Shown here piece after piece: positions 27,731 to 37,014 of a DNA stretch of 64,000 bases. Under the pieces are notes generated by a model that worked only from the letters and a program-made list of their open reading frames with translations, was not told where the DNA came from and searched no databases. The DNA is taken from the IMG/VR virus record IMGVR_UViG_3300006484_001465, positions 45,444 to 109,443 of that record. One strand, 5' to 3'. Positions within the stretch are counted from its first letter, which is position 1. Every line of letters starts with the position of its first letter. The position numbers were made by a program, and so were the translations under genes. This DNA comes from a virus.

Positions 27731-27761
27731 CAAATATAATAAAAAATAAAAAAGTGTGCAA
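27731..27761 (-). promoter_or_regulatory. Bacteroidota sigma-A promoter on the reverse strand
   Basis: Read on the minus strand, TTG (27761-27759), 20 bases, then TATATTTG (27738-27731) match the consensus exactly, ending 17 bases before the ATG at 27713. The distance predicts a leader of about ten bases. It gives the ART-like gene expression independent of the surrounding structural genes. Confidence 0.75.
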
Positions 27762-27788
27762 GTATTTTCTAAAATTTTCTTTTAATTA

Positions 27789-27796
27789 TATTTATA
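27789..27796 (+). promoter_or_regulatory. TATTTATA motif before the gp6 gene
   Basis: TATTTATA (context attatatttataataaaag) ends 12 bases before the ATG at 27809. A forward promoter is plausible here because the preceding gene is on the opposite strand. Confidence 0.4.
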
Positions 27797-27808
27797 ATAA
27801 AAGAAAAT

Positions 27809-29629
27809 ATGGCAAATCAAGGAATATCATATAATGCTAGAAACTTCGTAGATGTAAGAAGTGAATTAATAAACTTCGTAAAACAATATTACCCAGACAT
27901 CTTTAGTGATTATAATGATGCATCTGTAGGTATGATGTTAATAGAATTGAATGCAGCTGTTGGTGATATATTATCATTTCACACAGATAGAATGTTTCAA
28001 GAAACGCAAATTGATTTTGCACAAGAAAGAAGCTCAATCTTATCAATGGCTAGAACTTATGGTTTAAAAGTACCAGGTAAAAGACCATCAGTATGTATTG
28101 TTGACTTCACATGTGTTGTACCACCATTAGGTAATGGGTTTGACGTTAGATACGCACCAATTATAAGACAGGGTTCACAAGTTACTGGTGCTGGTAAAGT
28201 ATTTGAAGCACAAGATGATATAGATTTTTCATCACCGTTCACAACTGGAGGAATACCAAATAGATTAATAGAACCAAATATTGACTCTGATGGTAACATT
28301 GGTAGTTATAAGTTAACCAAAAGAGAAATTGTTATAAATGGTATAACTAGATATTTTAAAAGAGTTTTAACAGCATCAGATGTAAAACCATTTTTTGAAA
28401 TAATATTACCAGAAACAGATGTATTATCAGTTAGTTCGGTAATAACTTTAGACGGTACTAATTACAATGGTATACCATCACTAGACCAATTTTTAAACGA
28501 GGATTTTAGATGGTTCGAAATGGATGCATTAGCTGATGATTTAATTTTTATACCAGATAATGGTGCAATAAGTGATAATCCAGGTATTAAACCAGGTAAA
28601 TATAAAAGAGTTATACAGAAATTTATTACTGAATATACAGATAATGGGTATATGAAACTTATTTTTGGTGGTGGAACACAAGATATTAGTTCTTTATCTG
28701 AATTCGGTGTTGACCCAGCTTTAGTATCTAAAATTGGTGATTTTATTAATAATTCATCATTAGGGATAACACCAACAGCCAACAGAACAATGTTTGTCAA
28801 ATATAGAACAGGTGGTGGTTCAACAACTAATGTTGGTTCTAATGTTTTAACTTCATTGGGTGTTGCTAGCATAAACATTAGTGGACCAACAGCGGCTATG
28901 AATACCAGTGTTAGAAATTCAATAAGAGTTAATAACCCAATACCAGCTTTAGGTGGTAAAGATGAACCATCAGTAGAAGAATTAAGAAATTTAGTTAGAT
29001 ATAATTTCTCAAGTCAAAATAGAGCTGTAACAATAACTGATTACCAAACTAGAATTGCATTAATGCCTGGTGAATTTGGAACACCTTTTAGATGTAGTGT
29101 ATTTGAAGAACAAAATAAAATTAAAATTTATATTAGTGGCTTAGATAGTAAGGGTAAATTAACGAGTCAATCAACTAGTACACTACAAAATAATATTGCA
29201 ACTTACTTATCAGATTATAGAATGATAAATGACTACATTGAAGTTAGTAATTCTAAAATTATAAATCTAGGTTTTGAAATTGATTTAGTAATTGATAAAC
29301 AATTCCCACAATCTCAAATTATAAGTGAAGCTATTAATAAAACAAAGTCATATTTTGATATTAATAAGTGGAATATGGGTGATGATATATATTTGGCTCA
29401 ATTAGTTGAAACCATAAATAATATAGGTGGGGTTTTAAACGTAGTCGAAATTAGAGCTTATAATAAAGTTGGTGGAGCAGACTACTCATCAAATCAAATT
29501 TCACAAGCGTATATTGATGACGCAACTAGACAAATCGATTTATTAGGTGAATATAAAATATATGGTGAACCTAATGGTATGTTTGAAATTAAAAAACCAG
29601 AAGTTGACATTAAAGTAAGGGTTAAGTAA
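27809..29629 (+). CDS. 6: Baseplate wedge protein gp6 (Baseplate_J-like)
   Basis: A 606-residue protein. The N-terminal region, ARNFVDVRSELINFVKQYYP then DYNDASVGMMLIELNAAVGD and LSFHTDRMFQETQIDFA, is the classic start of gp6/Baseplate_J wedge proteins (ring-forming region). PSVEELRNLVRYNFSSQNRA followed by VTITDYQTRIALMPGEFG is the second diagnostic block. The C-terminal part has KTKSYFDINKWNMGDDIYLA, also typical. gp6 forms the inner ring that links wedges around the hub. T4 gp6 is 660 aa, close in length. It follows gp25 and the reverse-strand moron. Confidence 0.9.
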   Translation: MANQGISYNARNFVDVRSELINFVKQYYPDIFSDYNDASVGMMLIELNAAVGDILSFHTDRMFQETQIDFAQERSSILSMARTYGLKVPGKRPSVCIVDFTCVVPPLGNGFDVRYAPIIRQGSQVTGAGKVFEAQDDIDFSSPFTTGGIPNRLIEPNIDSDGNIGSYKLTKREIVINGITRYFKRVLTASDVKPFFEIILPETDVLSVSSVITLDGTNYNGIPSLDQFLNEDFRWFEMDALADDLIFIPDNGAISDNPGIKPGKYKRVIQKFITEYTDNGYMKLIFGGGTQDISSLSEFGVDPALVSKIGDFINNSSLGITPTANRTMFVKYRTGGGSTTNVGSNVLTSLGVASINISGPTAAMNTSVRNSIRVNNPIPALGGKDEPSVEELRNLVRYNFSSQNRAVTITDYQTRIALMPGEFGTPFRCSVFEEQNKIKIYISGLDSKGKLTSQSTSTLQNNIATYLSDYRMINDYIEVSNSKIINLGFEIDLVIDKQFPQSQIISEAINKTKSYFDINKWNMGDDIYLAQLVETINNIGGVLNVVEIRAYNKVGGADYSSNQISQAYIDDATRQIDLLGEYKIYGEPNGMFEIKKPEVDIKVRVK

Positions 29630-29671
29630 TTTACTTTTTAAGTAAAAAAGCTTATTTTTAAATAAAAAAAT

Positions 29672-30022
29672 ATGGGTTGTAATTGTAAAAACACTTCAGT
29701 TGACTTACAAAGTCAAAAAATAGAAACTAAAAGTAAAAATAAAATAGTTAATAGTATTCTTAATTTCATTACTTTTTTATTAGTATTTAGTATAGCAATA
29801 GTAGTTGTTATACCATTTGTCATTTATGTTTTATTCAAATCGATTGTATTGAGAGACAATACTGTAAATATGTCTAGCTTATTTTTAAAGTTTGCTAAAA
29901 AATTAATGGAAAAGGATAATGATGATGACGATGATGATGAATTGGATTATGAATTATATGATAACAGTGATTACGAATTAACAGATGTCGATACTGTTAA
30001 CAATTTAGAAACAATTAAATAA
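29672..30022 (+). CDS. Small single-pass membrane protein with acidic tail
   Basis: A 116-residue protein starting MGCNCKNTSVDLQSQK, with two cysteines at positions 3 and 5. It has one long hydrophobic segment (~30-56: ILNFITFLLVFSIAIVVVIP, then FVIYVLF), a positively charged middle and a very acidic C-terminus (a run of Asp, then several Tyr/Asp). No signal-peptidase site is evident, so a membrane anchor with the acidic tail on one side is likely. It sits between gp6 and a giant tail protein, whose start follows its stop directly. Function unknown. Confidence 0.65.
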   Translation: MGCNCKNTSVDLQSQKIETKSKNKIVNSILNFITFLLVFSIAIVVVIPFVIYVLFKSIVLRDNTVNMSSLFLKFAKKLMEKDNDDDDDDELDYELYDNSDYELTDVDTVNNLETIK

Positions 30023-33000
30023 ATGTCAAATATTAGATTAAGAACAACGCCAGGTGGTGAGGATAAATTTTTAAATTTAAACATAGACCAAAAGTTTGAT
30101 TTTATTGAAATATTATCACTAACTTTAAGGCAAGAAGAAGTATATCAGAATTTTTGTTCTGATTATGGTGTTGTAGTTGGTAGGGTTACAGTTAATAATG
30201 GCTTTGGTGTACCAAACGCTAAGGTTTCTATATTCATACCAATTGATGATATTGATAAAGAAAATTCACAAATATTTGGGTTATACCCATACGAACAAGT
30301 TAGTGATAGAAACTCAGATGGTTTAAGATATAACTTATTACCAAAAACAAATGAAACTAAAAATGATTGTTATGCTCCAATAGGTTCTTTCCCAAATAAA
30401 AGGGAAGTTCAGGATAATGATGATTTATTATATGTTTATTGTAAATACTATAAGTTTACAACAACAACAAACCAATCTGGTGATTATATGTTTTTTGGAG
30501 TACCATTAGGTGCTTACCAAGCACACGCTGATGTTGATATGTCAGATATTGGTATATTAACACAAGAACCATATGATTTTATACGAGAAGGTTATAATGA
30601 AAAATTATTTGAGAGTACATCAAAATATAAAGAAGGTACTAATTTAAATACATTAACACAATTAAAGAGTAGAACACCAGTAAGTATTAACGTACAACCA
30701 TTTTGGGGTGATGTTGATAATTGTCAGATTGGTATTAATCGATTAGATATTGATTTAGCCACTAATATAAAACCACATGCTATTTTCATGGGTAGTATAA
30801 TTAGTGATAGTGAAAAAAAAGGAATAAATAAGAAATGTCGACCTAAGAAAAATATGGGTAACCTTGATGATATGGTTACTGGTTCTGGAAGGGTTGAAAT
30901 GATTAGAAAAGCGTCAGATGGTTCTACCGAAAGATTTGATGTCCTTGGTGGTGATGTTATTGATGAAGATGGGACTTGGGCTTACCAAGTACCAATGAAT
31001 CTAGATTATATCATAACAGATGAATTTGGTAACCTAGTACCAACCGATGATGAATCGAAAGGTTTACCAACTAGAGCTAAAGTAAGATTTAGAGTTAAAA
31101 TGAATACTACAGGTGGTGAAGGTAGATTAAGAACTAGAGCTAGTTATTTAATCCCACACGCACCAGATACAGCGTTAGAAGCTGACTATACGTTTGATGA
31201 AAGAACTAAAGACACTAGTTTTACTAATTTATATTGGAATAAAATATACACAGTATCTAACCACATAACTAGAGTTCAAAAAAATTGTGCAGACAGTACA
31301 GCTTGCTCAACAAATAGGAATTTTTTAGGAATTAAAAATGTAGATGATGGTGAAAAATCACCATTTCCATTTAATAAGTTAACAACTGCGGGTAGTGTGC
31401 TTGCACCACTATTTTCAATATTATGCATTGTATTCAGTATATTTGGGACTATTTTATATGCTATAAATAAAGTAATAGGGTTAATAAATAATATAATTGA
31501 AATACTTAATTCAATATTCTCGATAAACTATATAGCTTACATATTAATAGGTTGTAATGATGATAAATATTGTATTGGTTGTAATACTGCTAATCCTGGT
31601 TACCCAGCAACTGAACAACCTAATATACCAGACCCAGATAATGAGATATGGTTAAACTGTATAACCACTGTTTTAGCTGATGCATTAGGTCTTCTAAAAT
31701 TTGATTTTTATAATGATTGGGTTAATGGAACATTATACGCTTATTTATTAAAATACAAAACAAAAAGAAAAGGTAAAGGTAGGGAAGTTTTTTGTGATTA
31801 TGATTGTGAAGATGATATAAACGGTGTAGATAATAACCAAGATGGGGTTGAGGACAATAGATGTAGAACTATATCAATAGTTGATACATGTACAGTAGCA
31901 ACACCACAAAGTTCGAGTACGGTGGGTGCACCATTTAATGATGTAAATAGTTTAAAAGATGATGAAATACGTGAAGGTTTAATCAAAAAAGATAATGTTG
32001 AAGGTGAATTATATTATGCTGCTATGTCAAAAAATAATATAAGATTATACTCAACAAAGATAGTTAGTCTAGGTGCTGTATTCGATTGTGACTGGCAAGG
32101 TGCCCCTAAATTTTATAGATATTTGGTTGACACAACGTATAACATCCCACCATTAACACCAGAGTATTATTTACCAAACGAACAACCATATCCAAATGAA
32201 ATACAAGAATCTGGGTGGGATACACCTGGAAGTAGTTCAGGTTCTTTAATTGCGAAAATAACATGTTTAGGTGTTGGAACTGATTCAGATAATTGTAATA
32301 ATATTAAAAGGTTATGTGAATTAGGAATGGGTACAGATGAAGATAGAAGAGACCCAACAACTGGTCTTGGAACACCAGTTGATAATAGAATAACGAATGC
32401 TGATATCGAAAACCCATGGGTTAGAGGTGCATTCACATATTTAAATTACCCAACAGTATTAAATAATATACCATTAGTTTTTATAGATAATGGTGGAAGT
32501 ATCAATTATCAAGACCAATATTATAAAACATTTAGAGGTTATGATACTTTAACATCACAAAACCCATCATTATGGTTCTTTAAAAATTCACTTTATTTCT
32601 ATTTTGGGTTAATTCCAGGTAATAGTGCGTTACAAAAAATGTTACTGAGATATTTCCCAGTTTGTATAAAAAGTGAAAAATCAGATTTAGCGATTATAAT
32701 AGATAATATTCTTGATGATAATATCATTGGACTTGGTACTGGTCAAATAGAATTTCATATTGAAGGTGGTGTTGGTCCATATACTTATCAGTGGTTAGGT
32801 CCAAATTACAGTGGATTACAATACCAATGTCCAAGTCCAGACGGAACATTATCACAAACTGATTGTGGAAACGCAGATGGTAGTCAATTTAGTTTAGATA
32901 ATTTATTAGGTGGTGAATATACCTTAGTTGTTTCAGATGCTGGTGGTTTAAATGCCACTACAACGGTAACGGTTTCAGGTATTGATGGTGTACAATGTCA

Positions 33001-34384
33001 AATAAGCCCATCACCAAGTAACGCAAGCGGTAATGGTAAAATATCAATAACTATAAATGGTGGTGTTGCCCCATATAATATTGAAATCCAAGGTGTGACT
33101 GATGGTTCATTTAACCAACAAATGAGCACACCACAAAATACATATTGTTATGGTAATTGTACAGGTCCAAATGATATCCCAAATGCGACAAATCTATTAC
33201 CACCAGGTGAATATATCGTTACAGTAACAGATAGTGGCATACAAGCGATTATAGGTGGTCAACAAACAACAATTAATACTGAGTGTTCAGATTATGTGTT
33301 AATAACACAACCATTAAATATTACAATACAACCAGTTGTTTCTGATGCAACTTGTTATAATGGGTTTGGTAATGGTCAAGTCACATTGGTTGGTGGTATA
33401 CCACCATATGATATCGAATGGATATTAACAGCTAGTAACAACCCTAATAATCAAGGGTTAGTTTCATCAATAGTAAGTACAAATATATTAGCAAATGAAT
33501 TACCAGCGGGGTCTTATACAATTAATATTATTGATTTAGCTGGTAATACTGAAAGTGCTACAGTTGTGATTAACGAACCACCAGAGACTTTAATTTCAGC
33601 ACAAACATATCCACCTGGTTGTGCATTAAGTCCAAGTGGTAGTATTCAATTAACAATTAATGGTCAAACACCACCATACTCAGTAGAGGTTATTGGTGAG
33701 GTAAATCAAATGTTATTAAACCAACCAAATGGTATTATCAATGTAGATGGATTGAAGGCTAGTATTGTTGACCCACAAACGGGCCAACAAATACCATATG
33801 TAGTAACAGTGACTGACCAAAACAATTGTCAAGTTTCAGAAAATTATGTTGTACCGTTCCCACTATATGGTGAGTTATATGTTAGAGCGTTCTCTAAAAC
33901 TTATACAGATTCGAATGGTGATTCAATTAGTAGAATAATAATTAGGTTTAATGGTGGTCATGGTGGACCGTACCACTTTAGATTACCAAATGGTAACTGG
34001 ATTAATTTAGGTAATCCATATACTCAAAACTTACCAGTGAGTACATACCAAGTACTCCAACCAAATTATACATTATATGAATCAACAACACAAATAAATA
34101 GTTCACCAACATATGAGTTCCAATTCTGGGCTAGTGACGCACCAGGTGGCGTTCCAATTTATCCATTACAGTTTGATTACTATTTAACAGATGGTAATCA
34201 ACAAAATACATATGCCATGTTTAGAGGTAAAATTGCTATGACTAATACTGGTACAAATGGTGGTGCACAAGATTCTAATTACGGGACTAATAGCCCTTAT
34301 GGATGTTATTCATATAAAAATAATAACGGAACCGCAGTTAATGGTTCAACACCACAAGGGGTATTATTAACACAACCTAATTAA
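30023..34384 (+). CDS. Large tail protein with SprB-type adhesin repeats
   Basis: A 1453-residue protein that starts immediately after the previous stop. The N-terminus has a carboxypeptidase-regulatory-like beta sandwich (VVVGRVTVNNGFGVPNAKVS followed by IFIPI). Around 455-510 is a long hydrophobic stretch (APLFSILCIVFSIFGTILYA onward), strange for a virion protein. From ~903 to ~1310 come about five repeats of 'G-x-I-x-x-x-x-x-G-G-x-x-P-Y-x-x-x-W/I' type (GQIEFHIEGGVGPYTYQW; GKISITINGGVAPYNIEI; GQVTLVGGIPPYDIEW; GSIQLTINGQTPPYSVEV). These match the SprB repeat of Flavobacterium gliding adhesins. The C-terminal part is a separate strand-rich domain. It is likely a baseplate-proximal or fibre protein making host contact; the repeats were probably acquired from a host adhesin. 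Confidence 0.7.
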   Translation: MSNIRLRTTPGGEDKFLNLNIDQKFDFIEILSLTLRQEEVYQNFCSDYGVVVGRVTVNNGFGVPNAKVSIFIPIDDIDKENSQIFGLYPYEQVSDRNSDGLRYNLLPKTNETKNDCYAPIGSFPNKREVQDNDDLLYVYCKYYKFTTTTNQSGDYMFFGVPLGAYQAHADVDMSDIGILTQEPYDFIREGYNEKLFESTSKYKEGTNLNTLTQLKSRTPVSINVQPFWGDVDNCQIGINRLDIDLATNIKPHAIFMGSIISDSEKKGINKKCRPKKNMGNLDDMVTGSGRVEMIRKASDGSTERFDVLGGDVIDEDGTWAYQVPMNLDYIITDEFGNLVPTDDESKGLPTRAKVRFRVKMNTTGGEGRLRTRASYLIPHAPDTALEADYTFDERTKDTSFTNLYWNKIYTVSNHITRVQKNCADSTACSTNRNFLGIKNVDDGEKSPFPFNKLTTAGSVLAPLFSILCIVFSIFGTILYAINKVIGLINNIIEILNSIFSINYIAYILIGCNDDKYCIGCNTANPGYPATEQPNIPDPDNEIWLNCITTVLADALGLLKFDFYNDWVNGTLYAYLLKYKTKRKGKGREVFCDYDCEDDINGVDNNQDGVEDNRCRTISIVDTCTVATPQSSSTVGAPFNDVNSLKDDEIREGLIKKDNVEGELYYAAMSKNNIRLYSTKIVSLGAVFDCDWQGAPKFYRYLVDTTYNIPPLTPEYYLPNEQPYPNEIQESGWDTPGSSSGSLIAKITCLGVGTDSDNCNNIKRLCELGMGTDEDRRDPTTGLGTPVDNRITNADIENPWVRGAFTYLNYPTVLNNIPLVFIDNGGSINYQDQYYKTFRGYDTLTSQNPSLWFFKNSLYFYFGLIPGNSALQKMLLRYFPVCIKSEKSDLAIIIDNILDDNIIGLGTGQIEFHIEGGVGPYTYQWLGPNYSGLQYQCPSPDGTLSQTDCGNADGSQFSLDNLLGGEYTLVVSDAGGLNATTTVTVSGIDGVQCQISPSPSNASGNGKISITINGGVAPYNIEIQGVTDGSFNQQMSTPQNTYCYGNCTGPNDIPNATNLLPPGEYIVTVTDSGIQAIIGGQQTTINTECSDYVLITQPLNITIQPVVSDATCYNGFGNGQVTLVGGIPPYDIEWILTASNNPNNQGLVSSIVSTNILANELPAGSYTINIIDLAGNTESATVVINEPPETLISAQTYPPGCALSPSGSIQLTINGQTPPYSVEVIGEVNQMLLNQPNGIINVDGLKASIVDPQTGQQIPYVVTVTDQNNCQVSENYVVPFPLYGELYVRAFSKTYTDSNGDSISRIIIRFNGGHGGPYHFRLPNGNWINLGNPYTQNLPVSTYQVLQPNYTLYESTTQINSSPTYEFQFWASDAPGGVPIYPLQFDYYLTDGNQQNTYAMFRGKIAMTNTGTNGGAQDSNYGTNSPYGCYSYKNNNGTAVNGSTPQGVLLTQPN

Positions 34385-34385
34385 T

Positions 34386-36164
34386 ATGGCGATAGGACGA
34401 GTAAAATATAGATTAAATAAAACAAAGTTTCAAGGTGCAGCTAATGTTGACGGGTATTTTAATGTTAATTTAGAATCTGAAATTAAATTATTACCACCAG
34501 GTAAAATAAATCGAATAGTTAATGTCGGTGATATTTTTGATGGTGAAAGACAAGTTTCAACTAGGTATAGAATAGTAAATACACTATCACCAATATTTAG
34601 TAATGTATTGTTTAACATTAGTGGTGACAAAGGACCATCCTCGTTTGGTGTTACAAATGGTATTAGTTATGATAAATCATATGGTTATCAAACGTTTGAT
34701 GGTTATATATTTAAATCTGACCCATTAGATAATGATTTTGTTGGTGCTAATGATTTAACATATAGACAATCACTTGAAAAGCATTTAAAGGAAATTGATG
34801 GTTGGTTTGGGTTTTATAATCCAGATATTAAAACATTTGGTTTTTGTTCATTCTATGATATGGAACCAACTAGACATCGATTTGACCTAAATAGTTATAA
34901 TGATATTAGAAATTGGGAATTCACAATTACTTACCCATATGCTTCAAATAATCAACATCATTTAGTTAAAAATGGGTTATTAATCACAAGTGCTGAAGTT
35001 CGAGATATGGGTGGTGTTGGTATGGTAGCTTTAGGTTCAGCAGTACCACACAACTTAATAGTTGGTGACACAGTTAGGTTAACTAATATGCCAACTATTA
35101 GTATGAATGGTGACTTTAATGTTATAGCACTAGGGTTAGATAATGGTGACAGTAAAGAAACATTTTTTGTTGTTGAAATAGACCCAACCACCGCTGTTGT
35201 TGGGATTACGTTTACAGATGGTAGAATGAAAAGGTTATACTATGGTAAAGAGGTAACTTATTATTTAAGAAAATTTAAAAAGATTAAAGCTTTCGATTCT
35301 CAAACTGAATTAACTCAAGATAGTTATGAATCATATCCATTAGCATTTAGTCAAAACATATATAATGACCAAAATTACCAAATAACGTTTAATGATGATA
35401 TTGATATAAGTGATTTAGCAGATAACCTAGGTAGACCATTAAGTGAATTATATTTAACGATGGTTAAAACTAAATCTGGAACTATTTTCACTAAAACAAT
35501 ATCTGGTTTTGATTTAGAAAATAAATCAGGTAATGTAATTACAAATACCGTTGATGGTAGGAAGGTAAGTAATATTAGAAAAATGCATACAAGTTCATTA
35601 CCATTGGCACCATTTGAAAGTCAAACCCCAGTGGAAAATGATGTTAATATAACAAATCAAGATTATTATGGTGATATTTGTGAATATAGTAAATATGAAG
35701 CTAAAGAAACACCATTAATCAATATTATGCATAGATTCAATACTGTTGATAGAGAAGCTACAACTTCAAAACCAATTGATGGTGGACTTTTAAAAGGACC
35801 TAGAAATGAAGGTTATATTTATTATCCACATTATAAAATTAAAATTAAAGAATACTCCAATTATGTTGAACAAGGTGATGAAAGTGTTGTTGGTATTCCA
35901 GAATATGCTGAAAATTTAGGCGATGGTAGATACCTTTGGCGAGATTTATTACCTATAGGTGTTAATGATGGTCAAGAAGAAACTGTTAATTACCCATTTT
36001 TAAATGGTTGTCACTATATGTATCAAAACTTATGTATTTATACTAGAAGACAAGACCCATTTGGATTCTTCGGTTTACAATTCAATGAGGATTACCCATA
36101 TGATGTAAATGGTGACGGTATTCAAAATAACTTTACTACTAAACAAGCTGATGATGTCTGTTAA
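34386..36164 (+). CDS. Structural (tail) protein, 592 aa
   Basis: The family is not recognised. The 592-residue product begins MAIGRVKYRLNKTKFQGAAN and is rich in Asn, Asp, Gly, Tyr and strand-forming residues, as typical of baseplate or fibre proteins. It has no catalytic motif, signal or membrane segment. It starts one base after the previous gene ends, and its own end overlaps the next gene by 14 bases. Context (long same-strand run of structural genes after gp25 and gp6) supports a virion role. The region around DNDFVGANDLTYRQSLEKHL and GWFGFYNPDIKTFGFCSFYD may be a domain shared with other Bacteroidota phages, but I cannot confirm it. Confidence 0.6.
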   Translation: MAIGRVKYRLNKTKFQGAANVDGYFNVNLESEIKLLPPGKINRIVNVGDIFDGERQVSTRYRIVNTLSPIFSNVLFNISGDKGPSSFGVTNGISYDKSYGYQTFDGYIFKSDPLDNDFVGANDLTYRQSLEKHLKEIDGWFGFYNPDIKTFGFCSFYDMEPTRHRFDLNSYNDIRNWEFTITYPYASNNQHHLVKNGLLITSAEVRDMGGVGMVALGSAVPHNLIVGDTVRLTNMPTISMNGDFNVIALGLDNGDSKETFFVVEIDPTTAVVGITFTDGRMKRLYYGKEVTYYLRKFKKIKAFDSQTELTQDSYESYPLAFSQNIYNDQNYQITFNDDIDISDLADNLGRPLSELYLTMVKTKSGTIFTKTISGFDLENKSGNVITNTVDGRKVSNIRKMHTSSLPLAPFESQTPVENDVNITNQDYYGDICEYSKYEAKETPLINIMHRFNTVDREATTSKPIDGGLLKGPRNEGYIYYPHYKIKIKEYSNYVEQGDESVVGIPEYAENLGDGRYLWRDLLPIGVNDGQEETVNYPFLNGCHYMYQNLCIYTRRQDPFGFFGLQFNEDYPYDVNGDGIQNNFTTKQADDVC

Positions 36165-37014
36165 TAAATATACTATAAATTTTACTAAATTTGCAACAAC
36201 TACTGGTGCAACCATTAGTATACCTGTAAATATGACGTACCAATTGGTTGACCAAGATGAGATAATTCAAACTAAATTCGTTAATGCTGAAATACAAAAA
36301 AGTATAAATACTATTTTAGATTATGATAAAGTTAGATTTAACCCAGTAACATTAAATGGTGACTCAATGTCATTTATTGATAATATTATATACAAGGTTC
36401 ATTTTTTAACTAGCAGTAATCAATTTAACCCATCTAGTTATTTTGGTGATATTGGTTTTGATAATTTTGATATTAAATTTAGAAAAAAAGCTTTTACTAA
36501 AACATTTTTAAGATTAAATTTTTATGATAGTGATTCACCAATAACACAGCGTTTAATATCATTTATAACATTATTCACTAAGATAAACCCAAGTGATTAT
36601 TCAACTGGTGGTTTAACACCATGGGGTACAATTACACCCGTTAATAATTTAAAAACTCAATTTATTTTAGGTAATTCAATAGCAAATAGAAGTCTAAATG
36701 GTGAAGGATTTTTTATATATAACTTTAAAGATGAAGTCACAGTTGATGCACCTAAAGAATTATATATGCGAGCTGAATTTAATAATGCTAAAAATGGTAA
36801 AACGGTTGGTTTAATGTCAACAAGTAGTACAACAACAACTATTGACAATTTAGTATCTACTAGTCAAAATTCGACAAATAATATTTTTACAAAATATATA
36901 TTAAAAACAAATAATGGTCAACATTATTATGAGATAGATACTAATTACTCAACAAATGTTCAGGTTATATCTAACGATTATATAATTGATTTATACCAAA
37001 TAACTGCAATTTAA
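36151..37014 (+). CDS. Structural (tail) protein, ~287 aa
   Basis: The frame is open from 36109, but an ATG pair at 36151/36154 (MMSVNKYTINFTKF) gives a much smaller overlap (14 bases) with the preceding gene and is preferred. The product is strand-rich with many Asn, Thr and Phe residues and no recognised domain. TFLRLNFYDSDSPITQRLIS looks like a core beta element; FFIYNFKDEVTVDAPKELYM may be another. Its stop overlaps the next start (TAATG), indicating coupled translation of the run. A baseplate or fibre-connector role is inferred from position alone. Confidence 0.6.
   Translation: MMSVNKYTINFTKFATTTGATISIPVNMTYQLVDQDEIIQTKFVNAEIQKSINTILDYDKVRFNPVTLNGDSMSFIDNIIYKVHFLTSSNQFNPSSYFGDIGFDNFDIKFRKKAFTKTFLRLNFYDSDSPITQRLISFITLFTKINPSDYSTGGLTPWGTITPVNNLKTQFILGNSIANRSLNGEGFFIYNFKDEVTVDAPKELYMRAEFNNAKNGKTVGLMSTSSTTTTIDNLVSTSQNSTNNIFTKYILKTNNGQHYYEIDTNYSTNVQVISNDYIIDLYQITAI

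Noticed and set aside
27714-27761. Hydrophobic N-terminal extension (MHTFLFFIIF) of the ART-like protein as a signal peptide
   Set aside because: An exact TTG-N20-TATATTTG promoter occupies these bases, so the transcript should start downstream and the ATG at 27713 is the start.
29630-29671. Hairpin tttactttttaagtaaa after the gp6 gene as a terminator
   Set aside because: The stem is short and pure A/T with no proper T-tract, and the next genes are closely packed, so termination is unlikely.
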